From: Labia minor
Taxonomy: Eukaryota; Arthropoda; Insecta; Dermaptera; Spongiphoridae
DNA length: 64,000 nt
Assembly (NCBI GenBank): GCA_963082975.1
Contig: OY720349.1
Location: forward strand, 68,446,501-68,510,500
Reading direction: 5' to 3'
Below, piece after piece: positions 42,801 to 56,300 of the stretch. The first letter of the stretch is position 1. Each line of letters begins with the position of its first letter. The translations under genes were made by a program, and so were the position numbers. Below the pieces are notes generated by a model. That model worked only from the letters and a program-made list of their open reading frames with translations. It had not been told where the DNA came from and searched no databases.

Positions 42801-45800
42801 ATATAAATATATTTTTTAAATACAAAATATTAAATTTATAAATTTTATATATCATTCTTTTTTATTTCTGATTCTAAACACGAATAAATTAAAATTTCAT
42901 CGATATCTCAATTATTTTCGTGGATTTCATAGAAAAAACGACATTTTTCATTAAGATATTAGCGAAAATGCTGTAATTAATGAAAGTCAAACAAAAACTA
43001 AAAGACCCAGCTGGTTCAAATTTTGACAGGAGTCAGATGATAGTTGCCTGAGATAGTATTTATAAAGAAAAATTGAGTTTTATTTATCACATCTCAGGAA
43101 AACTACATCTTTATTAGTTTTTTTCTTCTAAATTTAAATGTATATATGTGACGCCACAACCACCGCCTGTGAGATATATACATATCTATTCTTAAAATAA
43201 AATTAAAAATATTTATATTATATTCATATATTTGATTTTTTTTTTTTCATTAATAGATATACGTTTAAATTATTTGAAATTGTTTCACACAACGATTAAA
43301 AGAAGATTTATCTTTAATCCGATTCGATATATAGTAGGAGAATTAAAAGACATCATCAATTTATTATACTGCGTAAATATAAAAAATATTATATATTGTA
43401 CTTGAAAAATTAACAAAAATTTACGTTTTTTCTATGAAATTAATGAAAAAAATTATGATATCGATGAATTATGAATCAAATCGAATAAAGGATCAAAAAT
43501 GGAAGTAAATGATATATAAAAAATAAATTTTACATTTGTATTTTAAAAAGTAGCATTTTACCGTCATTTATATAAAAGGTTGGCGGACGATGACCCTTCG
43601 ATTGGGGGTATAAATTTGGCTCAGCTGTCGGACTTGAAAAATTCACAAAAATTTACGTTTTTTCTATGAAATTAATGAAAAAATTATGATATCGATGAAT
43701 TATGAATCAAATCGAATAAAGGATCAAAAATGGAAGAAAATGATATATAAAAAATAAATTTTACCTATGTATTTTAAAAAGTAGCATATTACCGTCATTT
43801 ATATGAAAGGTTGGCGGACGATGACCCTTCGATTGGGGGTATAAATTTGGCTCAGCGGTCGGATTTGAAAAATTAACAAAAATTTACATTTACACAATTT
43901 TTAAGCTCTAATCGAATCCAAAATCAAAATTTAAAAAATCGAAAAACAGACACAGATATATAGATTTTATAAACGAACATTTATACAACTTATTTTAATT
44001 ATTTTGAAACATTTTAGGCAACAAATTTTTAATAGGTCATTTTTAGAAATCCCATTTAACAATTATAATAAATAATGGCGATTCGGTGAATGGTTAATGG
44101 TTAATTAACGATCCATATAACATCATCGACTGGGCCGCTACCATAAGGAGTGAAAATAGTGTCGAATAGAAATAGACGATATTACTTGGATTAATCTTAT
44201 TATACTAGTTAAAATTGTTTGTTTTATAACCACTTGGGGCGCTAAACAGTTTTTCAAAAAAGCACTATAAAATAAAATATATGTATATATTATATATTTA
44301 TGTATTAGCATGTAGGAGCACAGTTCATTCATTTTAATCAGATTGATGCAAATGTGTAACATTTAATAATTGTAATAAATAATTAAAGAATTGTAAATCA
44401 ATATTTTTCAAAGGGTAGAGCGAGAGCTCGGTGTCCCAGGCATTAATATTACCAGCCAAATCCAATAATAATGAATCATTTTTATAACTTAAGTACCGAG
44501 CCAAGGCTCAGGGTCCCGGTATATATTATAAAAGTGCAATGTGAGTATGTTTTGTTGAGGTAAAGGTTCTAAGGAAACAAACATACTATCAACAAAGCTC
44601 AGGGCCAGACACTCAAGTGCTGTGCAATTCATTTGCAATCCCCATGTTTTTCACACGGCCAATTATATGTTGCATGTTGTGAGTATGTGATTACACAAAT
44701 TGGGAAAAAATCACTCGAAATGCAATTAAACAAAAAAATTGAAAAGTTAGGCTAAATATTATATGAGATTCGGCAATTGCAATTACAGATAGCGAGGAAA
44801 AATTAATGGAGGTTTGAAATTAATAGTGATAAGAAAAAATATTTAGTGACAAAGAGGAACAGTATTAACATACAAAATCTTAATATACAAAATGTAAAAT
44901 TTGAATATGTAGAAAAATTGAATGTAATCACGAAGGATAATAATATTTGAGAAGAATTTAAATCGAGGTCTCAATCGGGAAACGCCTGTTATCATGCTGT
45001 AAAGAGGCTTATCTCATCAAAATTATTATCAAAGGGAATCAAGACCTTGGACGCATAGGAAGGGACGTAAGAGAGATGGGACAAGGGCTCAGGATAGGGA
45101 CATTTGGAGAATTGTGGCTAAGAACTTTCGAGTATCTTTGAGTCATATGAATAGATAGATATAACATATACAATAATAATATATATATATAATTAATTTA
45201 CTGATTAAATTAAAATATATTTAAAGTAAGAACACAAAAATAAATGAATGTTTTATATAATATACTGATTGAAACAAAATGGATGAAAACCTTTTACTAC
45301 TTTTAACCAAATACTATGTACCACTCGGGGGTACAGAGGGCGGAGCACCCGTCCAGGTGTGAAGAGCGCCGAAGGCGCTCTGACCAGCTGGTTTATCTAT
45401 TTATGAGAGATCATAAACCCCAATAATTTTCAAAATATATTTATATGATATATTTTGTATATAAAAAAGTAGCATTTTCGCTAAAATCTTAATGAAAAAT
45501 GTCGTTTTTTCTATGAAATCCACGAAAATAATTGAGATATCGATGAAATTGGAATTTATTCGTGTTTAGAATAAGAAATAAATAAGAATGATATATAATT
45601 CATAAATTTTATATTTCTATTTAAAAAAGTAGCATTTTCGCTAAAATCTTAATGAAAAATGTCGTTTTTTCTATGAAATCCACGAAAATAATTGAGATAT
45701 CGATGAAATTTGAATTTATTCGTGTTTAGAATAAGAAATAAATAAGAATGATATATAATTCATAAATTTTATATTTCTATTTAAAAAAGTAGCATTTTCG

Positions 45801-47317
45801 CTAAAATTTTAATGAAAAATGTCGTTTTTTCTATGAAATCCACGAAAATAATTGAGATATCGATGAAATTTGAATTTATTCGTGTTTAGAATAAGAAATA
45901 AATAAGAATGATATATAATTCATAAATTTTATATTTCTATTTAAAAAAGTAGCATTTTCGCTAAAATCTTAATGAAAAATGTCGTTTTTTCTATGAAATC
46001 CACGAAAATAATTGAGATATCGATGAAATTGGAATTTATTCGTGTTTAGAATAAGAAATAAATAAGAATGATATATAATTCATAAATTTTATATTTCTAT
46101 TTAAAAAAGTAGCATTTTCGCTAAAATCTTAATGAAAAATGTCGTTTTTTCTATGAAATCCACGAAAATAATTGAGATATCGATGAAATTGGAATTTATT
46201 CGTGTTTAGAATAAGAAATAAATAAGAATGATATATATTTCATAAATTTTATATATCTATTTAAAAAAGTAGCATTTTCGCTAAAATTTTAATGAAAAAT
46301 GTCGTTTTTTCTATGAAATCCACGAAAATAATTGAGATATCGATGAAATTGGAATTTATTCGTGTTTAGAATAAGAAATAAATAAGAATGATATATAATT
46401 CATAAATTTTATATTTCTATTTAAAAAAGTAGCATTTTCGCTAAAATCTTAATGAAAAATGTCGTTTTTTCTATGAAATCCACGAAAATAATTGAGATAT
46501 CGATGAAATTGGAATTTATTCGTGTTTAGAATAAGAAATAAATAAGAATGATATATATTTCATAAATTTTATATATCTATTTAAAAAAGTAGCATTTTCG
46601 CTAAAATTTTAATGAAAAATGTCGTTTTTTCTATGAAATCCACGAAAATAATTGAGATATCGATGAAATTGGAATTTATTCGTGTTTAGAATAAGAAATA
46701 AATAAGAATGATATATAATTCATAAATTTTATATTTCTATTTAAAAAAGTAGCATTTTCGCTAAAATCTTAATGAAAAATGTCGTTTTTTCTATGAAATC
46801 CACGAAAATAATTGAGATATCGATGAAATTGGAATTTATTCGTGTTTAGAATAAGAAATAAATAAGAATGATATATAATTCATAAATTTTATATTTCTAT
46901 TTAAAAAAGTAGCATTTTCGCTAAAATCTTAATGAAAAATGTCGTTTTTTCTATGAAATCCACGAAAATAATTGAGATATCGATGAAATTGGAATTTATT
47001 CGTGTTTAGAATAAGAAATAAATAAGAATGATATATAATTCATAAATTTTATATTTCTATTTAAAAAAGTAGCATTTTCGCTAAAATCTTAATGAAAAAT
47101 GTCGTTTTTTCTATGAAATCCACGAAAATAATTGAGATATCGATGAATTTGGAATTTATTCGTGTTTAGAATAAGAAATAAATAAGAATGATATATAATT
47201 CATAAATTTTATATTTCTATTTAAAAAAGTAGCATTTTCGCTAAAATCTTAATGAAAAATGTCGTTTTTTCTATGAAATCCACGAAAATAATTGAGATAT
47301 CGATGAAATTGGAATTT
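42801..47317 (+). repeat. Tandem duplication, copy B (truncated by the gap)
   Basis: Repeats 36591-41107 at an offset of 6,210 bp. The satellite variants occur in the same order in both copies (for example ATATATTTC at 40021/46231 and 40341/46551). The first differences I found are at 47089 (CTT for CAT) and 47148 (GAATTT for GAAATT), close to the gap. Includes duplicated spacer repeats and LINE. Confidence 0.9.
44790..45395 (+). pseudogene. LINE reverse transcriptase C-terminus and 3' UTR (copy B)
   Basis: Exact-looking duplicate of 38580-39185, carrying the same internal deletion, stop and 3' hairpin. It arose from the 6,210-bp tandem duplication, not from a separate retrotransposition, because the flanking spacer and array are shared. 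It retains the FEYVEKL and KRLISSKLLS words and the 3' UTR text TTGAAACAAAATGGATGAAA. It cannot encode a working enzyme. Confidence 0.8.
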
Positions 47318-50300
47318 NNNNNNNNNNNNNNNNNNNNNNNNNNNNNNNNNNNNNNNNNNNNNNNNNNNNNNNNNNNNNNNNNNNNNNNNNNNNNNNNNNN
47401 NNNNNNNNNNNNNNNNNNNNNNNNNNNNNNNNNNNNNNNNNNNNNNNNNNNNNNNNNNNNNNNNNNNNNNNNNNNNNNNNNNNNNNNNNNNNNNNNNNNN
47501 NNNNNNNNNNNNNNNNNGTTTAGAACTAAGAAATAAATAAGAATGATATATAATTCCATAAATTTTATATTTCTATTTAAAAAGTAGCATTTTCGCTAAA
47601 ATCTTAATGAAAAATGTCGTTTTTTCTATGAAATCTACGAAAATAATTGAGATATCGATGAATTGGAACTTTATTCAGTTGTTTAGAATAAGAAATAAAT
47701 AAGAATGATATATAATTCATAAATTTTATATTTCTATTTAAAAAAGTAGCATTTTCGCTAAAATCTTAATGAAAAATGTCGTTTTTTCTATGAAATCCAC
47801 GAAAATAATTGAGATATCGATGAAATTGGAATTTATTCGTGTTTAGAATAAGAAATAAATAAGAATGATATATAATTCATAAATTTTATATTTCTATTTA
47901 AAAAAGTAGCATTTTCGCTAAAATCTTAATGAAAAATGTCGTTTTTTCTATGAAATCCACGAAAATAATTGAGATATCGATGAAATTGGAATTTATTCGT
48001 GTTTAGAATAAGAAATAAATAAGAATGATATATAATTCATAAATTTTATATTTCTATTTAAAAAAGTAGCATTTTCGCTAAAATCTTAATGAAAAATGTC
48101 GTTTTTTCTATGAAATCCACGAAAATAATTGAGATATCGATGAAATTGGAATTTATTCGTGTTTAGAATAAGAAATAAATAAGAATGATATATAATTCAT
48201 AAATTTTATATTTCTATTTAAAAAAGTAGCATTTTCGCTAAAATCTTAATGAAAAATGTCGTTTTTTCTATGAAATCCACGAAAATAATTGAGATATCGA
48301 TGAAATTGGAATTTATTCGTGTTTAGAATAAGAAATAAATAAGAATGATATATAATTCATAAATTTTATATTTCTATTTAAAAAAGTAGCATTTTCGCTA
48401 AAATCTTAATGAAAAATGTCGTTTTTTCTATGAAATCCACGAAAATAATTGAGATATCGATGAAATTGGAATTTATTCGTGTTTAGAATAAGAAATAAAT
48501 AAGAATGATATATAATTCATAAATTTTATATTTCTATTTAAAAAAGTAGCATTTTCGCTAAAATCTTAATGAAAAATGTCGTTTTTTCTATGAAATCCAC
48601 GAAAATAATTGAGATATCGATGAAATTGGAATTTATTCGTGTTTAGAATAAGAAATAAATAAGAATGATATATAATTCATAAATTTTATATTTCTATTTA
48701 AAAAAGTAGCATTTTCGCTAAAATCTTAATGAAAAATGTCGTTTTTTCTATGAAATCCACGAAAATAATTGAGATATCGATGAAATTGGAATTTATTCGT
48801 GTTTAGAATAAGAAATAAATAAGAATGATATATAATTCATAAAATTTTATATTTCTATTTAAAAAAGTAGCATTTTCGCTAAAATCTTAATGAAAAATGT
48901 CGTTTTTTCTATGAAATCCACGAAAATAATTGAGATATCGATGAAATTGGAATTTATTCGTGTTTAGAATAAGAAATAAATAAGAATGATATATAATTCA
49001 TAAATTTTATATTTCTATTTAAAAAAGTAGCATTTTCGCTAAAATCTTAATGAAAAATGTCGTTTTTTCTATGAAATCCACGAAAATAATTGAGATATCG
49101 ATGAAATTGGAATTTATTCGTGTTTAGAATAAGAAATAAATAAGAATGATATATAATTCATAAATTTTATATTTCTATTTAAAAAAGTAGCATTTTCGCT
49201 AAAATCTTAATGAAAAATGTCGTTTTTTCTATGAAATCCACGAAAATAATTGAGATATCGATGAAATTGGAATTTATTCGTGTTTAGAATAAGAAATAAA
49301 TAAGAATGATATATAATTCATAAATTTTATATTTCTATTTAAAAAAAGTAGCATTTTCGCTAAAATTTTAATGAAAAATGTCGTTTTTTTCTATGAAATC
49401 CACGAAAATAATTGAGATATCGATGAAATTGGAATTTATTCGTGTTTAGAATAAGAAATAAATAAGAATGATATATAATTCATAAATTTTATATTTCTAT
49501 TTAAAAAAGTAGCATTTTCGCTAAAATCTTAATGAAAAATGTCGTTTTTTCTATGAAATCCACGAAAATAATTGAGATATCGATGAAATTGGAATTTATT
49601 CGTGTTTAGAATAAGAAATAAATAAGAATGATATATAATTCATAAATTTTATATTTCTATTTAAAAAAGTAGCATTTTCGCTAAAATCTTAATGAAAAAT
49701 GTCGTTTTTTCTATGAAATCCACGAAAATAATCGAGATATCGATGAAATTGGAATTTATTCGTGTTTAGAATAAGAAATAAATAAGAATGATATATAATT
49801 CATAAATTTTATATTTCTATTTAAAAAAGTAGCATTTTCGCTAAAATCTTAATGAAAAATGTCGTTTTTTCTATGAAATCCACGAAAATAATTGAGATAT
49901 CGATGAAATTGGAATTTATTCGTGTTTAGAATAAGAAATAAATAAGAATGATATATAATTCATAAATTTTATATTTCTATTTAAAAAAGTAGCATTTTCG
50001 CTAAAATTTAATGAAAAATGTCGTTTTTTCTATGAAATCCACGAAAATAATTGAGATATCGATGAAATTGGAATTTATTCGTGTTTAGAATAAGAAATAA
50101 ATAAGAATGATATATAATTCATAAATTTTATATTTCTATTTAAAAAAGTAGCATTTTCGCTAAAATCTTAATGAAAAATGTCGTTTTTTCTATGAAATCC
50201 ACGAAAATAATTGAGATATCGATGAAATTGGAATTTATTCGTGTTTAGAATAAGAAATAAATAAGAATGATATATAATTCATAAATTTTATATTTCTATT

Positions 50301-53300
50301 TAAAAAAGTAGCATTTTCGCTAAAATCTTAATGAAAAATGTCGTTTTTTCTATGAAATCCACGAAAATAATTGAGATATCGATGAAATTGGAATTTATTC
50401 GTGTTTAGAATAAGAAATAAATAAGAATGATATATAATTCATAAATTTTATATTTCTATTTAAAAAAGTAGCATTTTCGCTAAAATCTTAATGAAAAATG
50501 TCGTTTTTTCTATGAAATCCACGAAAATAATCGAGATATCGATGAAATTGGAATTTATTCGTGTTTAGAATAAGAAATAAATAAGAATGATATATAATTC
50601 ATAAATTTTATATTTCTATTTAAAAAAGTAGCATTTTCGCTAAAATCTTAATGAAAAATGTCGTTTTTTCTATGAAATCCACGAAAATAATTGAGATATC
50701 GATGAAATTGGAATTTATTCGTGTTTAGAATAAGAAATAAATAAGAATGATATATAATTCATAAATTTTATATTTCTATTTAAAAAAAGTAGCATTTTCG
50801 CTAAAATTTTAATGAAAAATGTCGTTTTTTCTATGAAATCCACGAAAATAATTGAGATATCGATGAAATTGGAATTTATTCGTGTTTAGAATAAGAAATA
50901 AATAAGAATGATATATAATTCATAAATTTTATATTTCTATTTAAAAAAGTAGCATTTTCGCTAAAATCTTAATGAAAAATGTCGTTTTTTCTATGAAATC
51001 CACGAAAATAATTGAGATATCGATGAAATTGGAATTTATTCGTGTTTAGAATAAGAAATAAATAAGAATGATATATAATTCATAAATTTTATATTTCTAT
51101 TTAAAAAAGTAGCATTTTCGCTAAAATCTTAATGAAAAATGTCGTTTTTTCTATGAAATCCACGAAAATAATTGAGATATCGATGAAATTGGAATTTATT
51201 CGTGTTTAGAATAAGAAATAAATAAGAATGATATATAATTCATAAATTTTATATTTCTATTTAAAAAAGTAGCATTTTCGCTAAAATCTTAATGAAAAAT
51301 GTCGTTTTTTCTATGAAATCCACGAAAATAATTGAGATATCGATGAAATTGGAATTTATTCGTGTTTAGAATAAGAAATAAATAAGAATGATATATAATT
51401 CATAAATTTTATATTTCTATTTAAAAAAGTAGCATTTTCGCTAAAATCTTAATGAAAAATGTCGTTTTTTCTATGAAATCCACGAAAATAATTGAGATAT
51501 CGATGAAATTGGAATTTATTCGTGTTTAGAATAAGAAATAAATAAGAATGATATATAATTCATAAATTTTATATTTCTATTTAAAAAAGTAGCATTTTCG
51601 CTAAAATCTTAATGAAAAATGTCGTTTTTTCTATGAAATCCACGAAAATAATTGAGATATCGATGAAATTGGAATTTATTCGTGTTTAGAATAAGAAATA
51701 AATAAGAATGATATATAATTCATAAATTTTATATTTCTATTTAAAAAAGTAGCATTTTCGCTAAAATTTTAATGAAAAATGTCGTTTTTTCTATGAAATC
51801 CACGAAAATAATTGAGATATCGATGAAATTGGAATTTATTCGTGTTTAGAATAAGAAATAAATAAGAATGATATATAATTCATAAATTTTATATTTCTAT
51901 TTAAAAAAGTAGCATTTTCGCTAAAATCTTAATGAAAAATGTCGTTTTTTCTATGAAATCCACGAAAATAATTGAGATATCGATGAAATTGGAATTTATT
52001 CGTGTTTAGAATAAGAAATAAATAAGAATGATATATAATTCATAAATTTTATATTTCTATTTAAAAAAGTAGCATTTTCGCTAAAATCTTAATGAAAAAT
52101 GTCGTTTTTTCTATGAAATCCACGAAAATAATTGAGATATCGATGAAATTGGAATTTATTCGTGTTTAGAATAAGAAATAAATAAGAATGATATATAATT
52201 CATAAATTTTATATTTCTATTTAAAAAAGTAGCATTTTCGCTAAAATCTTAATGAAAAATGTCGTTTTTTCTATGAAATCCACGAAAATAATTGAGATAT
52301 CGATGAAATTGGAATTTATTCGTGTTTAGAATAAGAAATAAATAAGAATGATATATAATTCATAAATTTTATATTTCTATTTAAAAAAGTAGCATTTTCG
52401 CTAAAATTTTAATGAAAAATGTCGTTTTTTCTATGAAATCCACGAAAATAATTGAGATATCGATGAAATTGGAATTTATTCGTGTTTAGAATAAGAAATA
52501 AATAAGAATGATATATAATTCATAAATTTTATATTTCTATTTAAAAAAGTAGCATTTTCGCTAAAATCTTAATGAAAAATGTCGTTTTTTCTATGAAATC
52601 CACGAAAATAATTGAGATATCGATGAAATTGGAATTTATTCGTGTTTAGAATAAGAAATAAATAAGAATGATATATAATTCATAAATTTTATATTTCTAT
52701 TTAAAAAAGTAGCATTTTCGCTAAAATCTTAATGAAAAATGTCGTTTTTTCTATGAAATCCACGAAAATAATTGAGATATCGATGAAATTGGAATTTATT
52801 CGTGTTTAGAATAAGAAATAAATAAGAATGATATATAATTCATAAATTTTATATTTCTATTAATAAAAAAGTAGCATTTTCGCTAAAATTTTAATGAAAA
52901 ATGTCGTTTTTTTCTATGAAATCCACGAAAATAATTGAGATATCGATGAAATTGGAATTTATTCGTGTTTAGAATAAGAAATAAATAAGAATGATATATA
53001 ATTCATAAATTTTATATTTCTATTTAAAAAAGTAGCATTTTCGCTAAAATCTTAATGAAAAATGTCGTTTTTTTCTATGAAATCCACGAAAATAATTGAG
53101 ATATCGATGAAATTGGAATTTATTCGTGTTTAGAATAAGAAATAAATAAGAATGATATATAATTCATAAATTTTATATTTCTATTTAAAAAAGTAGCATT
53201 TTCGCTAAAATCTTAATGAAAAATGTCGTTTTTTCTATGAAATCCACGAAAATAATTGAGATATCGATGAAATTGGAATTTATTCGTGTTTAGAATAAGA

Positions 53301-56300
53301 AATAAATAAGAATGATATATAATTCATAAATTTTATATTTCTATTTAAAAAAGTAGCATTTTCGCTAAAATTTTAATGAAAAATGTCGTTTTTTTCTATG
53401 AAATCCACGAAAATAATTGAGATATCGATGAAATTGGAATTTATTCGTGTTTAGAATAAGAAATAAATAAGAATGATATATAATTCATAAATTTTATATT
53501 TCTATTTAAAAAAGTAGCATTTTCGCTAAAATCTTAATGAAAAATGTCGTTTTTTCTATGAAATCCACGAAAATAATTGAGATATCGATGAAATTGGAAT
53601 TTATTCGTGTTTAGAATAAGAAATAAATAAGAATGATATATAATTCATAAATTTTATATTTCTATTTAAAAAAGTAGCATTTTCGCTAAAATCTTAATGA
53701 AAAATGTCGTTTTTTCTATGAAATCCACGAAAATAATTGAGATATCGATGAAATTGGAATTTATTCGTGTTTAGAATAAGAAATAAATAAGAATGATATA
53801 TAATTCATAAATTTTATATTTCTATTTAAAAAAGTAGCATTTTCGCTAAAATTTTAATGAAAAATGTCGTTTTTTCTATGAAATCCACGAAAATAATTGA
53901 GATATCGATGAAATTGGAATTTATTCGTGTTTAGAATAAGAAATAAATAAGAATGATATATAATTCATAAATTTTATATTTCTATTTAAAAAAGTAGCAT
54001 TTTCGCTAAAATCTTAATGAAAAATGTCGTTTTTTCTATGAAATCCACGAAAATAATTGAGATATCGATGAAATTGGAATTTATTCGTGTTTAGAATAAG
54101 AAATAAATAAGAATGATATATAATTCATAAATTTTATATTTCTATTTAAAAAAGTAGCATTTTCGCTAAAATTTAATGAAAAATGTCGTTTTTTCTATGA
54201 AATCCACGAAAATAATTGAGATATCGATGAAATTGGAATTTATTCGTGTTTAGAATAAGAAATAAATAAGAATGATATATAATTCATAAATTTTATATTT
54301 CTATTTAAAAAAGTAGCATTTTCGCTAAAATCTTAATGAAAAATGTCGTTTTTTCTATGAAATCCACGAAAATAATTGAGATATCGATGAAATTGGAATT
54401 TATTCGTGTTTAGAATAAGAAATAAATAAGAATGATATATAATTCATAAATTTTATATTTCTATTTAAAAAAGTAGCATTTTCGCTAAAATTTTAATGAA
54501 AAATGTCGTTTTTTCTATGAAATCCACGAAAATAATTGAGATCTCGATGAAATTGGAATTTATTCGTGTTTAGAATAAGAAATAAATAAGAATGATATAT
54601 AATTCATAAATTTTATATTTCTATTTAAAAAAGTAGCATTTTCGCTAAAATCTTAATGAAAAATGTCCTTTTTTCTATGAAATCCTCGAAAATAATTGAG
54701 ATATCGATGAAATTGGAATTTATTCCGGTTTAGAATAAGAAATAAATAAGAATGATATATAATTCATAAATTTTATATTTCTATTTAAAAAAGTAGCATT
54801 TTCGCTAAAATCTTAATGAAAAATGTCGTTTTTTCTATGAAATCCACGAAAATAATTGAGATATCGATGAAATTGGAATTTATTCGTGTTTAGAATAAGA
54901 AATAAATAAGAATGATATATAATTCATAAATTTTATATTTCTATTTAAAAAAGTAGCATTTTCGCTAAAATCTTAATGAAAAATGTCGTTTTTTCTATGA
55001 AATCCACGAAAATAATTGAGATATCGATGAAATTGGAATTTATTCGTGTTTAGAATAAGAAATAAATAAGAATGATATATAATTCATAAATTTTATATTT
55101 CTATTTAAAAAAGTAGCATTTTCGCTAAAATCTTAATGAAAAATGTCGTTTTTTTCTATGAAATCCACGAAAATAATTGAGATATCGATGAAATTGGAAT
55201 TTATTCGTGTTTAGAATAAGAAATAAATAAGAATGATATATAATTCATAAATTTTATATTTCTATTTAAAAAAGTAGCATTTTCGCTAAAATCTTAATGA
55301 AAAATGTCGTTTTTTTCTATGAAATCCACGAAAATAATTGAGATATCGATGAAATTGGAATTTATTCGTGTTTAGAATAAGAAATAAATAAGAATGATAT
55401 ATAATTCATAAATTTTATATTTCTATTTAAAAAAGTAGCATTTTCGCTAAAATCTTAATGAAAAATGTCGTTTTTTTCTATGAAATCCACGAAAATAATT
55501 GAGATATCGATGAAATTGGAATTTATTCGTGTTTAGAATAAGAAATAAATAAGAATGATATATAATTCATAAATTTTATATTTCTATTTAAAAAAGTAGC
55601 ATTTTCGCTAAAATCTTAATGAAAAATGTCGTTTTTTTCTATGAAATCCACGAAAATAATTGAGATATCGATGAAATTGGAATTTATTCGTGTTTAGAAT
55701 AAGAAATAAATAAGAATGATATATAATTCATAAATTTTATATTTCTATTTAAAAAAGTAGCATTTTCGCTAAAATCTTAATGAAAAATGTCGTTTTTTCT
55801 ATGAAATCCACGAAAATAATTGAGATATCGATGAAATTGGAATTTATTCGTGTTTAGAATAAGAAATAAATAAGAATGATATATAATTCATAAATTTTAT
55901 ATTTCTATTTAAAAAAGTAGCATTTTCGCTAAAATTTTAATGAAAAATGTCGTTTTTTCTATGAAATCCACGAAAATAATTGAGATCTCGATGAAATTGG
56001 AATTTATTCGTGTTTAGAATAAGAAATAAATAAGAATGATATATAATTCATAAATTTTATATTTCTATTTAAAAAAGTAGCATTTTCGCTAAAATCTTAA
56101 TGAAAAATGTCCTTTTTTCTATGAAATCCTCGAAAATAATTGAGATATCGATGAAATTGGAATTTATTCCGGTTTAGAATAAGAAATAAATAAGAATGAT
56201 ATATAATTCATAAATTTTATATTTCTATTTAAAAAAGTAGCATTTTCGCTAAAATTTTAATGAAAAATGTCGTTTTTTCTATGAAATCCACGAAAATAAT

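Noticed and set aside
37928-44362. Conserved 74-codon protein present twice (37928-38152 and 44138-44362)
   Set aside because: The two frames are identical only because of the 6,210-bp duplication, and each lies over a dispersed repeat.
47221-47559. Frames spanning the gap
   Set aside because: They read through unknown bases in satellite DNA and have no meaning.
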